NCBI GenBank assembly: GCA_905480645.1
Contig: CAJQRC010000003.1
Span: forward strand, 62,001 to 126,000
Reading direction: 5' to 3'
DNA from: an uncultured Tateyamaria sp.
GTDB lineage: Bacteria > Pseudomonadota > Alphaproteobacteria > Rhodobacterales > Rhodobacteraceae
Length of the DNA stretch: 64,000 nucleotides
The notes below the pieces were generated by a model. That model was not told where the DNA came from. It saw only the letters and a list, made by a program, of their open reading frames with translations, and searched no databases. This document shows positions 9,232 through 18,521 of this stretch, one piece after another; the stretch's first letter is position 1; every line of letters begins with the position of its first letter. The translations under genes and the position numbers were made by a program.

Positions 9232-10473
9232 TTGTTATCTCGCTCATCAATAATTTCGCCTATTTTGCTCGTATCGTGCTTGATTATAGCAGTCAGTTTT
9301 GCGGTGCGTGTTTCGTTTGGCGTCTTTCAAATTCCCATTGCTGAAGAATTTGGATGGCTACGGTCTGAGTTTTCCTTAGCAATTGCTATCCAAAACCTTG
9401 CTTGGGGATTTGGCCAGCCAGTCTTTGCTGCTGTCGCGGAAAAGATTGGCGATAGGAAAGCAATTATTGCAGGCGCGCTTATCTATGCTGCTGGTATGAT
9501 TTTATCTGCATGGTCAACGACACCGCTGGAACACCAAGTATATGCATGGTTGGTTGGGTTTGGTATCGCGGGTACCGGTTTTGGTGTAATCCTAGCTATT
9601 GTTGGACGCGCAGCTTCGGATGACAATAGGTCTATGAGCTTGGCTATAGTTACAGCAGCTGGGTCTATTGGGCAAATAATTGGAGCGCCGATTGCTCAAT
9701 GGCTGTTGTCATTTATGGAATGGCAGAACGTCTTTCTAATATTTGCTTTGGTAATCCTCGCTTTAATCTTACCTTTACCTCTGATGAGATCACCGAAAAC
9801 GGCTTTAAAAGCAGAAATAGAAGATGGCATGAGTGTCATCTTAACTAAATCCCTAAAAGATCCATCTTTTTCGCTGATTTTTCTGGGCTTCTTTTCCTGC
9901 GGCTATCAACTATCATTTGTTACTGCTCACTTTCCAGCTCTTGTAACCGAGATGTGTGCCCCAATTTCATCTAACAGCTTCCTTTATAGTATTGATATTA
10001 CTTCCACATCAGCACTGGGCGCTGTAGCTATATCTCTGATAGGGTTGGCTAATATAGCTGGAACATTGCTGGCAGGATGGGCAGGTAAATACTACTCAAA
10101 GAAGTATCTATTAGCAGGAATTTACACCGGCCGAACAATTTTTGGGGCGATGTTCATTCTCTTTCCAATTACGCCGATGACAGTGATTTTATTTTCGATT
10201 GGAATGGGGTCACTCTGGTTGGCAACCATCCCACTTACCAGTGGATTGATAGCCCAAATCTATGGGCTGCGTTACATGGGTACTCTTTATGGTATTGTTT
10301 TCTTCAGTCATCAATTGGGCGCTTTCCTTGGCGTATGGTTGGGGGGACGAATGTATGATATTTATGGCACCTATACCTTAGTTTGGTGGATAGGTATTGG
10401 TATTGGCGCATTTAGCGCTATCGTGCACTTGCCGATCCGTGAACGACCGTTACGGCCAATATCATTAGCCTAA
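9232..10473 (+). CDS. MFS transporter
   Basis: A 413-residue carrier of the major facilitator superfamily with about twelve hydrophobic helices. The N-terminal half shows a loop 2-3 motif variant (AEKIGDRKAII) and an EFGWLRSEFSLAIAIQ segment like that of oxalate/monocarboxylate-type carriers. The start is a TTG at 9232 with GGAGA seven bases upstream. The substrate is not deducible. An organic anion is possible from the resemblance to the OFA/monocarboxylate branch. Its last nine bases overlap the end of the ruined hydrolase on the other strand. Confidence 0.85.
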   Translation: MLSRSSIISPILLVSCLIIAVSFAVRVSFGVFQIPIAEEFGWLRSEFSLAIAIQNLAWGFGQPVFAAVAEKIGDRKAIIAGALIYAAGMILSAWSTTPLEHQVYAWLVGFGIAGTGFGVILAIVGRAASDDNRSMSLAIVTAAGSIGQIIGAPIAQWLLSFMEWQNVFLIFALVILALILPLPLMRSPKTALKAEIEDGMSVILTKSLKDPSFSLIFLGFFSCGYQLSFVTAHFPALVTEMCAPISSNSFLYSIDITSTSALGAVAISLIGLANIAGTLLAGWAGKYYSKKYLLAGIYTGRTIFGAMFILFPITPMTVILFSIGMGSLWLATIPLTSGLIAQIYGLRYMGTLYGIVFFSHQLGAFLGVWLGGRMYDIYGTYTLVWWIGIGIGAFSAIVHLPIRERPLRPISLA

Positions 10474-11380
10474 GATTGTTCCAGCATGAATAGCACTCAT
10501 GATATATGCTGTATGTGTGTAGGGTAATCCATGTACTTCACCCTCAACAACAGTGTGCCGTATATCAGGGTTCCATTCCGCCAAAGTATCGCAAGCAGAG
10601 TGAAATAGCATCATCCTTTTGTCCCCAGATTGCCAGTACAGGGATGTTTTTTCTTGCGATTTCATGATGTACAAGTTTGGTTGGATCATAAAGTATGCCA
10701 TGTAAACTAAATAAAATTGCAGGGACAAATCCCCGTTTTTATTTCTTTTTCTGAAGATTTGTGATGTTCTGGGAGCTAGAATCTTGTTGGGCTTCGGCTT
10801 GAATACTCTTCCCGAGGTGCCTGGGATAAATCATATAGAAAACCAATCACCAATTAATGGTTTATCTCTGGCAAAAAGAGCAGATTTCCTGATACTGTGC
10901 TGCATCCCGGTTGGGGCTATAGAAAATTACTACTTTGGGTTTATATGCGGCGAAATTAGAAGCCGTCGAACCTCCCATTGAATACCCGAAGATAGTTAAG
11001 GGACCGTCAATCTGCTCATGATCTATTAGGTCTTCTATCGGTGTTATAAAAAAATGGCGTCCTGCTTCCCGTAAACACTGTCGGAAAATCCACGCCCATA
11101 ATGATCATAAATCAGGTATCGAGACCCTAATTTAACTAGGCCTTTTGCCATTTTTGCCAAACAAAAGATGGAGTGGTTAGACCGTGAATACAAATTTCAA
11201 CTGGTCCTTTTTTGGTCCAAACCATTGTAAATAAGTAATTCCTTGAGACAGATATACAAACTGACCAGTTGCTATATCTCTGCCATCGTTTCTTAGTTTT
11301 TTGCGTAATAGCTCAGCAATAAAAGGCGCAGACACAATTCCAATTGTTATAAAACTAATCTAGATCAACAGTTCGTTCAT
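10465..11380 (-). pseudogene. Alpha/beta hydrolase, multiply broken
   Basis: Reading the minus strand from an ATG at 11380 gives MNELLI, then a TAG, then about 40 in-frame codons (PFIAELLRKKL, QFVYLSQGITYLQWFGPKK). The frame is lost at an A-run, and VEICIHGLTTPSFVWQ (the oxyanion HG segment) continues in another frame. Further pieces follow: SRYLIYDHYGRGFSDS, the nucleophile elbow FGYSMGGSTASNFAA, and a final part (10465-10728) with HGLPYTH, presumably the catalytic His. Order and spacing match an alpha/beta hydrolase of roughly 300 residues. At least one stop and several frameshifts make it non-functional. No intact gene occupies 10474-11447. Confidence 0.85.
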
Positions 11381-11447
11381 GGATCAATGTGAAAGCAAAA
11401 TAGATTTTGAGCTGCTTTGGGCTTTGAGAAGATGATTAAAAAAATAT

Positions 11448-12068
11448 TCACAGTGCTTCGATTTTGTTTAAAAGGCCTTCATTAACCAAACGATCAGCCC
11501 AGCCCTGTGGCCCTTGAAAATGGTGCGTATGCCATCCCCGTGCTTGGGCCGCTTCAATGTTGTCGCTGCGGTCGTCTGTAAAAATTAGATCACTACCAGA
11601 TAAACCACTGGTGTCTTCAAGCATTTTATAAATAGTTGGATTTGGTTTTATCGTATGCATATGACCGGAAATAAAATTGCGATCAAATTGACCTAAAAAA
11701 TTATAGTGCTCCGCTGCGTAATCATAACTTTGAATGCCAAAGTTGGTGAGGGAAAAAACTGGGATGCTTTTGGCTTGAAGAGCTGTCATTAAACGAACCG
11801 AGTGATCAATCACGGGGCTTGCTATTTCAATCCAACGATCGTGCCACATTCTTATTTCTGATCGCCACTCTGGGTAATCTTCAGCCGTTGAATATATTGT
11901 TTCTGTGAAATTGTTGCCTAGATCTACCAAATCGTTCATCGCATGTAAGTCAACGGCGTCAAACATTGCGCGTCTACGCTCTGCACCGATAACACTGTCA
12001 TAAAAACGCTCAGGGTGCCATTCAATCAGTACATTTCCGATATCAAAAACTACTGCTTGTATTTTCAT
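11448..12068 (-). CDS. HAD-superfamily hydrolase (subfamily IA, phosphatase-like)
   Basis: The 206-residue product has the HAD motifs in order: motif [11 protein letters not shown] with nucleophile D9, motif II SLTNFG, a Lys in HTIKPNP, and motif [15 protein letters not shown]. The position two after the nucleophile is Gly rather than Asp, as in YihX-like sugar-phosphate phosphatases and some dehalogenase-like members, so the exact reaction is open. The stop lies in the promoter-distal part of a minus-strand group. The start overlaps the stop of the YaiI-family gene by four bases (ATGA). Confidence 0.85.
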   Translation of the reverse strand: MKIQAVVFDIGNVLIEWHPERFYDSVIGAERRRAMFDAVDLHAMNDLVDLGNNFTETIYSTAEDYPEWRSEIRMWHDRWIEIASPVIDHSVRLMTALQAKSIPVFSLTNFGIQSYDYAAEHYNFLGQFDRNFISGHMHTIKPNPTIYKMLEDTSGLSGSDLIFTDDRSDNIEAAQARGWHTHHFQGPQGWADRLVNEGLLNKIEAL

Positions 12069-12514
12069 GATTTAGCTTTCCTCAGTTCACGTTCCAATGC
12101 TTCCAGAAAACGCGATCTATCAATTTTGGTAAAACTTTTACCTCCACCTTGCCAGAATGGATCTGCAGCACGCAAGTCTGTCATTAGATCGCGCGTCGCT
12201 AAAACATTTCCAATGTTTGCTGCTGTTAAAGCCTCGCCGTTATGTTTGAGCACACGGGCCCCCGCTTCGACACATTTTGCAGCTAATGGGATATCTCCCG
12301 TGATTACTACGTCCCCATTTTCTGCACGTTCTGCAATCCACATATCTGCCACGTCTGGACCGTCGGATACGATAATTGTATCGACCAATGGGTTTCGTGA
12401 AGGGCGCAATCCACCATTTGATACAACCTTCATCGGAACATTGTGACGGGTGGCAACTTTCTCAGCTTCTGCTTTTACTGGGCAAGCGTCGGCATCGACA
12501 TAAAGTGTAGTCAT
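12065..12514 (-). CDS. YaiI/YqxD family protein (UPF0178)
   Basis: A 149-residue protein matching the YaiI/YqxD family, which has a PIN/NYN-like nuclease fold of unproved function. The conserved N-terminal motif [11 protein letters not shown], the central [18 protein letters not shown], the [17 protein letters not shown] segment and the Gly-rich FWQGGGKSF near the C-terminus are all present. The acidic residues D7, D9 and those in SDGPDVAD would form a metal site. It overlaps the HAD gene downstream and S-formylglutathione hydrolase upstream by four bases each, so the three are one transcription unit. Confidence 0.9.
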   Translation of the reverse strand: MTTLYVDADACPVKAEAEKVATRHNVPMKVVSNGGLRPSRNPLVDTIIVSDGPDVADMWIAERAENGDVVITGDIPLAAKCVEAGARVLKHNGEALTAANIGNVLATRDLMTDLRAADPFWQGGGKSFTKIDRSRFLEALERELRKAKS

Positions 12515-13344
12515 AACCTAAGAGCCTCTGCATGGAAATTAATATGGTCTCCCATGAACGAAGATACGAAGTAGTAGCTATGATCATAGTCTGGCTGCAT
12601 GCGGAAAATTATTTGTTGACGGCGCATTGCAGCGGCATGCGCAAGTGCTTCTGGCTTTAGAACATCTAAAAACTGATCATTAGTACCCGTATCAATCAAT
12701 ATTGGACCATCAAACCCATTTTTTTGCATTAAAAGACTGGCGTCATGATTGCTCCAAAGGGTTTCATTAGCCCCTAAATAAGCATTGAACTGTTTTCGCC
12801 CCCACTCACTAACCGTAGGATTGCTTATAGGCGAAAATGCTGAGACAGACCGGTACTGTCCCGGGAGACTCATCGCCATTGTTAGTGCTCCATGTCCACC
12901 CATTGAGTGGCCAGTTATTGCCTGGCGGCTCATATCCAAAGGGAATGAGTTGCCAACAATCTCAGGTAACTCAGCAGTGATATAGTCCCACATTTTAAAA
13001 TGCTTAGACCATGGTTTTTGGTTTGCATTGATATAAAATCCAGCTCCTTTGCCAAGATCATAAGCTTCATCATCAGGGACATGATCTCCGCGTGGTGAAG
13101 TATCCGGAAAAATTAATGCAATGCTCTGTTCTGCGGCCCAGGCTTGTGCACCTGCTTTGGTCATTGCATTTTCATGTGAGCACGTTAATCCTGACAAATA
13201 CCACAGTAATGGCACTGGCCCATCTTTAGCTGCTGCTGGCAAAAATAGGCCAAATGTCATGTCACAAGCGCACCTTGATGACGCATGCGTATAGACACCT
13301 TGGGTACCGCCGAAGCAGATGTTTTCTGATTGAGTTTGCATCAT
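12511..13344 (-). CDS. fghA: S-formylglutathione hydrolase
   Basis: This esterase hydrolyses S-formylglutathione to formate and glutathione, the second step of glutathione-dependent formaldehyde oxidation. The 277-residue protein has the nucleophile elbow GHSMGG with Ser147, the [15 protein letters not shown] oxyanion segment with its conserved Cys, the [24 protein letters not shown] signature of the family, the acid in DTGTNDQFL and the catalytic His in DYDHSYYFV. It is first gene of a three-gene operon. No formaldehyde dehydrogenase is in the window, so the partner enzyme must be elsewhere. Confidence 0.95.
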   Translation of the reverse strand: MMQTQSENICFGGTQGVYTHASSRCACDMTFGLFLPAAAKDGPVPLLWYLSGLTCSHENAMTKAGAQAWAAEQSIALIFPDTSPRGDHVPDDEAYDLGKGAGFYINANQKPWSKHFKMWDYITAELPEIVGNSFPLDMSRQAITGHSMGGHGALTMAMSLPGQYRSVSAFSPISNPTVSEWGRKQFNAYLGANETLWSNHDASLLMQKNGFDGPILIDTGTNDQFLDVLKPEALAHAAAMRRQQIIFRMQPDYDHSYYFVSSFMGDHINFHAEALRL

Positions 13345-13376
13345 GTGTCCCTGTTATTGTGCTATCGCTAGCTGGC

Positions 13377-13400
13377 CTGTGATCCTGCGGCAAGTCACAG
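13377..13400. promoter_or_regulatory. Inverted repeat upstream of fghA
   Basis: CTGTGA and TCACAG are separated by 12 bases, 33 bases before the fghA start and 38 bases after the stop of the AEC transporter gene. Symmetry and place suit an operator for fghA. A weak terminator for the AEC gene is less likely because no T-run follows. The binding protein is unknown. Confidence 0.35.
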
Positions 13401-13437
13401 TACGTTTAAATTTTGAATTTTTTCAATCTACGTAGTT

Positions 13438-14361
13438 TTAGCTTATCCAAGCAATGACGGCTGTAAGTGTTAAAATACTGATTACAGTTGATAAAAGTAT
13501 TGTGGCAGAAACTCGCAATGGAGCAACATCATAGTGTTGTGCAAGCATGTAGATATTACCAGCGACCGGCATGGCGGCGCATGCAATAATTAATCCGCCG
13601 CTAAATGGTTCGACATCGAAAATATAAATTGCTGACATTGCAACGGCGATAGGATGAAGAATTAATTTGCAAAAACTTAACCAGCTGGCGATACCTATTC
13701 TTTCACTAGATTTGGATGCAAGTGAAGCTCCAATTGCGAAAAGCGCGCCGGGTGTTGCTGCTCCTCCAAGAATACTTAGGAACTCATTCATCGGGTCGGG
13801 GATCGGAATTTGCCAAACTGACCAAAATAGGCCTAGGCTCATTGCTGCGATCATTGGATTACTTGCAAGTCCTAATGTGATCTTTTTCAGGATTGAGAAT
13901 GACATGTGGCCGCCCTGCCCAATTGTAATTAAGATAACGACTAGGCTGGAAAAAATAATTAAGTCAGTGGCAAGGACAAGCATAACTGGCCCAATAACTT
14001 TGGGCCCAAACAACATAGCAAGCATTGGTATACCTAAGAAGCCTGCATTTCCTATAACTGCGCATTGTGCTTCGATGGCAATTGTTGGCAAATTAAGGCC
14101 ACGAAAATATCCAACAATAGATGCCAGAGCATAGACAATTATCGTTCCAAATAAATATGCCAGTATTAGTTGGACATCCCAAACTTCACTTAACTGTAGA
14201 TTTGCAGAAAAGTGGAAAAGCATAGCTGATAGTGCAAAATAAAATACAAATTTAGTTAAGTACCCAGTGGCTTCTTTTGTGAAAAACTGTTTCCAGCCAG
14301 CCCAATAGCCGATTCCGATTAATGCAAAGAAAGGCAGCGTTTTTAGAAAAATTTCAACCAT
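13438..14361 (-). CDS. AEC-family transporter (auxin efflux carrier type)
   Basis: The 307-residue product has about ten hydrophobic helices in two sets of five, normal for the AEC family, whose characterised bacterial members move malate, malonate and similar anions. The N-terminus MVEIFLKTLPFFALIGIGYWAG and the central AQCAVIGNAGFLGIPMLAMLFG segment are family hallmarks. The conserved GGAATPGALFAIGASLA begins the second half. The gene lies 32 bases downstream of mbfA on the same strand, but nothing suggests a shared job. The substrate is unknown. Confidence 0.88.
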   Translation of the reverse strand: MVEIFLKTLPFFALIGIGYWAGWKQFFTKEATGYLTKFVFYFALSAMLFHFSANLQLSEVWDVQLILAYLFGTIIVYALASIVGYFRGLNLPTIAIEAQCAVIGNAGFLGIPMLAMLFGPKVIGPVMLVLATDLIIFSSLVVILITIGQGGHMSFSILKKITLGLASNPMIAAMSLGLFWSVWQIPIPDPMNEFLSILGGAATPGALFAIGASLASKSSERIGIASWLSFCKLILHPIAVAMSAIYIFDVEPFSGGLIIACAAMPVAGNIYMLAQHYDVAPLRVSATILLSTVISILTLTAVIAWIS

Positions 14362-14393
14362 ATTTTGGAAATAACTTTGACTAGGTTAAAAGT

Positions 14394-15368
14394 CTATCCA
14401 CTGCCAATTAATACCCCTGCTGCAAATACCAGAGCGCCACCAAAAACAACCTGTAGAGTAGCTTTCCAGAAAGATGTATTCATATATCTGTTTTGAATAT
14501 AAGCAATTGCCCAGAGCTCTACAAATACAACAGAAAACGCGATAATAGTGGCTGTCCAGAAATCTGTGATAAGGTATGGTAGAGCGTGCCCTAATCCGCC
14601 GAGGGTTGTCATTGAGCCTGAAGCAAAGCCTCGCTTGACTGGAGAGCCACGTCCAGAAAGTTCGCCATCATCCGATGCGGCTTCTGTAAATCCCATGGAA
14701 ATACCTGCACCTACTGAAGCTGCTAAGCCTACTAGAAATGTTGTCCATGTGTCTTGTGTGGCAAATGCTACCGCAAAAATAGGAGCTAATGTCGAAACAG
14801 AGCCATCCATTAGGCCAGCTAGGCCTGGTTGTATCCATGTCAGAATAAATTGCCGTTTGCTCTTGTTATCCTCATTTTCACGTGTGTGGTCGTCTAAGTG
14901 TCTACTTTCCAGTGAATTGGCTATTCTTTCGTGCGCTGCCTCAGCTGTAGCTAGATCACCCAAGAGTTTTCGGGTTGTTGCATCAGATGTTTTTGCTGCA
15001 ACAAAAGTGTAGAACCGTTCCGCCTCATGCTCCATTGCCTGAGCCTCTGCTCTGATTTGGTTGAGGCTTAGGTTTTTGACTAGCCATGTAGGGCGGCGGG
15101 CGTAGTAACCCGATACGTGTTCACGTCTTATAAGAGGAATAACTTCGCCAAAGCGTTGTTGATGCAAAGAAATGAGCCGTTTGCGATGATCGTTTTCCTC
15201 AGCGGCCATGCCGTCAAAGATGGCAGCACTTGCTGGGTATTCGGCGCGTAACGTTTCTGCATAACCACGGTAAATTTGCGCATCATCTTCTTCGGAAGAA
15301 ATTGCTAGTGCTAGAACTTGTTGTTCTGTCAGGTCTTTGAAGCGTTTTCGGTTGAATGTGAATCTCAT
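14394..15368 (-). CDS. mbfA: Membrane-bound ferritin-like iron exporter (rubrerythrin-VIT1 fusion)
   Basis: MbfA proteins join a ferritin-like diiron domain to a VIT1/CCC1 membrane domain and export iron to protect against peroxide and iron excess. Of 324 residues, the first 150 hold repeated glutamate motifs (SSEEDDAQIYRGYA, AAEENDHRKRL, EAQAMEHEAERF, TAEAAHERI). The remainder is the VIT domain with GLMDGSVSTLAPIFAVAFA and SMGFTEAASDDGE. The start at 15368 (MRFTFNRKRFKDL) is preferred over an upstream start in the same frame at 15431, because that extension would cover the promoter and iron box and has no similarity. An Irr-type box lies 17 bases upstream. Confidence 0.93.
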   Translation of the reverse strand: MRFTFNRKRFKDLTEQQVLALAISSEEDDAQIYRGYAETLRAEYPASAAIFDGMAAEENDHRKRLISLHQQRFGEVIPLIRREHVSGYYARRPTWLVKNLSLNQIRAEAQAMEHEAERFYTFVAAKTSDATTRKLLGDLATAEAAHERIANSLESRHLDDHTRENEDNKSKRQFILTWIQPGLAGLMDGSVSTLAPIFAVAFATQDTWTTFLVGLAASVGAGISMGFTEAASDDGELSGRGSPVKRGFASGSMTTLGGLGHALPYLITDFWTATIIAFSVVFVELWAIAYIQNRYMNTSFWKATLQVVFGGALVFAAGVLIGSG

Positions 15369-15384
15369 AGTGCACGATCTAACT

Positions 15385-15401
15385 TTTAGAATGATTCTAT
15401 T
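15385..15401. promoter_or_regulatory. Putative Irr box (ICE motif) controlling mbfA
   Basis: TTTAGAATGATTCTATT closely matches the alphaproteobacterial iron-control element TTTAGAA-N3-TTCTAAA. The inner part TAGAAT-G-ATTCTA is a perfect inverted repeat. It lies 17 bases before the mbfA start. In Bradyrhizobium and Agrobacterium mbfA is repressed by Irr from such a box, so derepression by iron is expected here. Confidence 0.75.
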
Positions 15402-15452
15402 ATATGATGACAATACTTCCAATGGGTGCAAGGGGTGTCATCGAGTTTTCTG

Positions 15453-15480
15453 TTGACAGTGCATTTGGCTATCTTAAAAT
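15453..15480 (+). promoter_or_regulatory. Sigma70-type promoter of imuB
   Basis: TTGACA (15453-15458) and TAAAAT (15475-15480) are 16 bases apart. The LexA box starts two bases after the -10 element, where bound LexA would block transcription initiation. The transcript would have a very short leader. Confidence 0.6.
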
Positions 15481-15481
15481 A

Positions 15482-15496
15482 GAACAAAAAGAGAAC
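15482..15496 (+). promoter_or_regulatory. LexA (SOS) box of imuB
   Basis: GAACAAAAAGAGAAC is GAAC-N7-GAAC, the exact reverse complement form of the alphaproteobacterial SOS box GTTC-N7-GTTC. It ends four bases before the GTG start of imuB and also supplies the AGAG purine stretch used as ribosome-binding site, so one sequence carries both signals. Confidence 0.85.
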
Positions 15497-15500
15497 ATTT

Positions 15501-17159
15501 GTGTCTACCCGACGTATTCTTTCTATTTGGTTCCCTCGACTGGGTGCTGAACGGTTAATCCGGCTACAACCTTTTTTGGCGGGTCAGCCATTGGTTATTA
15601 TTGAAGAGTGCCAGAATGTTCAGTTGATATCGTCCCTTAATGGTGAGGCTCAAGAGCAGGGGTTATACTTGGGTCAGTTGGTGCGCGATGCCTATGCTAT
15701 GTGTCCAGAATTGGTAGCACATCAGCGTAGTCCAATGGGTGAGCAGCACTTTCTTCAGACATTACAGTGTTGGGCAGGTAAATTTAGCCCTTGGGTTGGG
15801 CCTGAGGGGGGGGATGCGCTTGTAGTGGACTTGACTGGATGCGCGCATTTGTTTGGTGGTGAACAGTCATTAATGAATGTGATTGAGGAAGGTTGTACAG
15901 ATCTAGGATTGAGTGTGTTGATGGGCTTGGCAGATACACGTGGAGCGGCTTGGGCACTGGCTCATTTTGCAGGGTGTACGGTTGAAGTTAACCGATCGGG
16001 TGATGCTATTGATCAAGAGGCACGTGCTACCCGCTCACGAGCAGAAAAACGGCAAAAATTGAACAGGAATGTAACCTCTACTTCTTTGTGCACTGAGATA
16101 TCAAATATGTCACGTGTGGCAGAATCTGGTAAAACTTATACTGCATTGAGTCCCTTGCCAGTTGCTTCGTTGCGGCTTGAACCCAGCATTGAAGCCCAAT
16201 TGGTGAAACTGGGACTGCGTTGTGTGGGTGATCTGTTGGGCCAACCTCGTGCAGCGTTAGCGCGACGTTTTGGGCGTAGTTTGATGTTACGTTTGGATCA
16301 AGCCATAGGCAACGTTCCAGAACCCGTATCACCTGTTAAAGCCCCAGACTATTTTGCGGTGCGAATAACGCTGCCTGAACCAATTGGCTTGGTTGAGGAT
16401 ATGATGGCAGGAATTGATCGTTTGTTACCACGTTTATGCAAAGCTATAGAAAATAAAGGGAAAGGTGCGCGTTGTGTGGCTCTATATGCTCATCGTAGTG
16501 ACCACGCAGTTGAGGTAATAAAGGTGCGTTTAGCACAGCCCAGTTATGATCCTCGCTGTATTCGCCAGCTGCTTGAAATGAAAATTGGAGAAATCGATGC
16601 AGGTTTTGGGGTTGATATGCTGCGTCTTGTAGCGATCCAAGTTGAGCCACTCCATCAGGAAAATATGATAGGGTATATAAAGACAGGAACTAGTAAACCG
16701 GTACGACAAAACGACGAAAATATGTTGGACAATTTAATAGGACGATTAGGTATACGTGTTGGGTTAGATGCAATCCAACAGTTTCACCCTGCTTCAAGCC
16801 ACATTCCTGAAAAGTCTCATAAGGTCATGGCTGCTGCGTGGTCTACACCTTATAAAAGTTTATGGCCTACCCCCAATAATCCGCGCCCTTTAATAATGTG
16901 GCAGCCTGAGCCGGTAAATGCGATCGCAACGCCACAGTTACCCGATATATTTCGATGGCGCGGCCAAGACCTTGTTCGATTGCAAGCTTTAGGGCCGGAA
17001 CGTATTGCACCAGAGTGGTGGCTGGATGATCCCAATTGGCGTAGTGGTGTACGTGACTACTGGATATTAGATACAACTGATGGTCAGCGATTATGGTTAT
17101 TTTATGGCCATGGTGGGGCTATGTCGTCAGGGTGGTTTTGCCATGGAAATTTTGTTTGA
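15501..17159 (+). CDS. imuB: ImuB, inactive Y-family polymerase-like mutasome subunit
   Basis: ImuB links the error-prone polymerase DnaE2 to the sliding clamp in SOS mutagenesis. It has a Y-family polymerase fold but lacks the catalytic acids: here the first motif reads ILSIWFPRLGAERL rather than the D-x-D/E type. The family signature DALVVDLTGCAHLFGGE follows at about 110. The C-terminal end has GPERIAPEWW and RDYWILDTTDGQRLWLFY, also characteristic. Length 552 is slightly above usual. The GTG start directly follows a LexA box. Normally imuA precedes and dnaE2 follows; here mbfA is divergent upstream, a porin lies downstream, and dnaE2 is about 48 kb away. Confidence 0.93.
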   Translation: MSTRRILSIWFPRLGAERLIRLQPFLAGQPLVIIEECQNVQLISSLNGEAQEQGLYLGQLVRDAYAMCPELVAHQRSPMGEQHFLQTLQCWAGKFSPWVGPEGGDALVVDLTGCAHLFGGEQSLMNVIEEGCTDLGLSVLMGLADTRGAAWALAHFAGCTVEVNRSGDAIDQEARATRSRAEKRQKLNRNVTSTSLCTEISNMSRVAESGKTYTALSPLPVASLRLEPSIEAQLVKLGLRCVGDLLGQPRAALARRFGRSLMLRLDQAIGNVPEPVSPVKAPDYFAVRITLPEPIGLVEDMMAGIDRLLPRLCKAIENKGKGARCVALYAHRSDHAVEVIKVRLAQPSYDPRCIRQLLEMKIGEIDAGFGVDMLRLVAIQVEPLHQENMIGYIKTGTSKPVRQNDENMLDNLIGRLGIRVGLDAIQQFHPASSHIPEKSHKVMAAAWSTPYKSLWPTPNNPRPLIMWQPEPVNAIATPQLPDIFRWRGQDLVRLQALGPERIAPEWWLDDPNWRSGVRDYWILDTTDGQRLWLFYGHGGAMSSGWFCHGNFV

Positions 17160-17414
17160 TCTACTAAAATTAAACAGGTGATTAACTCTTAGTTAAAGAG
17201 GGCTCCATAATTCCGGAAAGTAATTGGTCTAAGTAGAATATTGGTTATGTAGGGTTGTTTTACCCGATGATTAATACTTACTCACGGCTATAAACGGCAG
17301 TCTCACAAATGGCAGAAATGCATATTATATAAAATTATTATAATTTTTACATTTTTCCATTCCTTTTTTCACACATGTTAATTATGAAAATCTGAAATAA
17401 AGTGGGAAAATTAA

Positions 17415-18392
17415 GTGAAACTATTTCTATTTACCGTATCTGCTTTTGTCGCATCCGTTAGTATGGTCGCCGCTGATGTCAGTATGGCCGGCTATGGTCG
17501 TTTTGGTCTATATTACAATGAAGGTTCTACAGGAAATAACTCGCGCCTGGATCAGCGCTTTCGGTTAAATATAACAGGTACAACTGAAACAGATACTGGT
17601 ATAAAATTGAAGGGTATCATTCGTTTCCAAACAGATGACGGCCCTAGAGGACGTTCGAACGTTGCACAAAGATCGGCAGCATTATTTGTAGTTTCCTCTG
17701 GCAACTTTCAGCTTAACATTGGCAACGCATCTGGCTTGGTTGATTCTGATGACGTCATTGATTGGTACGGTTATGGTGTTGGCGTTACTAAATTTGCTGA
17801 ACAATCTACAAATTTTATTATCCCGATAACGGAATTTTCAGTAAGCAATGATGAGGCAAGAATCCCCCCAACAGCTAGGGCTACATATAGATTTGAAAAA
17901 ATAATTTTTTCAGCAACTTATACAGATGACGCTGTTCTTGCGAAAAATAGTAGTGGAGATGAACTGGGAGGCACTTCTGAGTCATGGGAAATTGGTGTTG
18001 GTTATAAACACGATGGATTGTCTTTTGGCGGTTTATATGGTGCGGCCGAAACACCCAGTGGCAAGACTAACAATTATTGGGCCGTGACTTTCAATAGCAC
18101 AATAGGGGAATTAGGCTTCTCTTTGCTAGTCGCTGACTCGGACATCCAAGATGACATCGCGTACGGTGCTTCAGCCAAATTTCACGTCAATCCAGTGACA
18201 GAGCTTCGTGTTGTATATTCTGATAATGGCATGGATAATTACACGCAATCCGGTGCTGAAGTAAAACAGGAAGGGTTTTACGCAATAGGATTTAGGCATG
18301 GCTTAGGTGGAGGCATAACCATGGCTGGTGGTATTGGCCGTAGCACGCTTGGTAACACCGTAGGTGATTTAGGTGTAATCTTTAATTTTTAA
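17415..18392 (+). CDS. Outer-membrane porin (Rhodobacter type)
   Basis: The 325-residue product begins with a signal peptide (MKLFLFTVSAFVASVSMVAA, cleavage probably before D21) after a GTG start. The mature part opens with the strand AGYGRFGLYYNE and continues as alternating amphipathic beta strands rich in Gly, Tyr and Asn. It ends with DLGVIFNF, a C-terminal Phe as required for Bam-mediated assembly. This matches the 16-strand general diffusion porins of Rhodobacterales. It is monocistronic, and a 255-base upstream region with long AT-rich tracts probably carries its promoter. Confidence 0.88.
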   Translation: MKLFLFTVSAFVASVSMVAADVSMAGYGRFGLYYNEGSTGNNSRLDQRFRLNITGTTETDTGIKLKGIIRFQTDDGPRGRSNVAQRSAALFVVSSGNFQLNIGNASGLVDSDDVIDWYGYGVGVTKFAEQSTNFIIPITEFSVSNDEARIPPTARATYRFEKIIFSATYTDDAVLAKNSSGDELGGTSESWEIGVGYKHDGLSFGGLYGAAETPSGKTNNYWAVTFNSTIGELGFSLLVADSDIQDDIAYGASAKFHVNPVTELRVVYSDNGMDNYTQSGAEVKQEGFYAIGFRHGLGGGITMAGGIGRSTLGNTVGDLGVIFNF

Positions 18393-18521
18393 TTAGAAAT
18401 ACCAGCTCCAAATACACCTATGATAATTCTATCTATCGTAAAGTGATATTATGAATGAAAATTGTGCTTTTTTTGATTTTATCGTTCATGTAGCGTCTAT
18501 TATTTAACGTTAAATACTATA

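Noticed and set aside
10784-10981. 65-codon plus-strand frame
   Set aside because: Opposite strand of the broken alpha/beta hydrolase, which explains the open stretch better.
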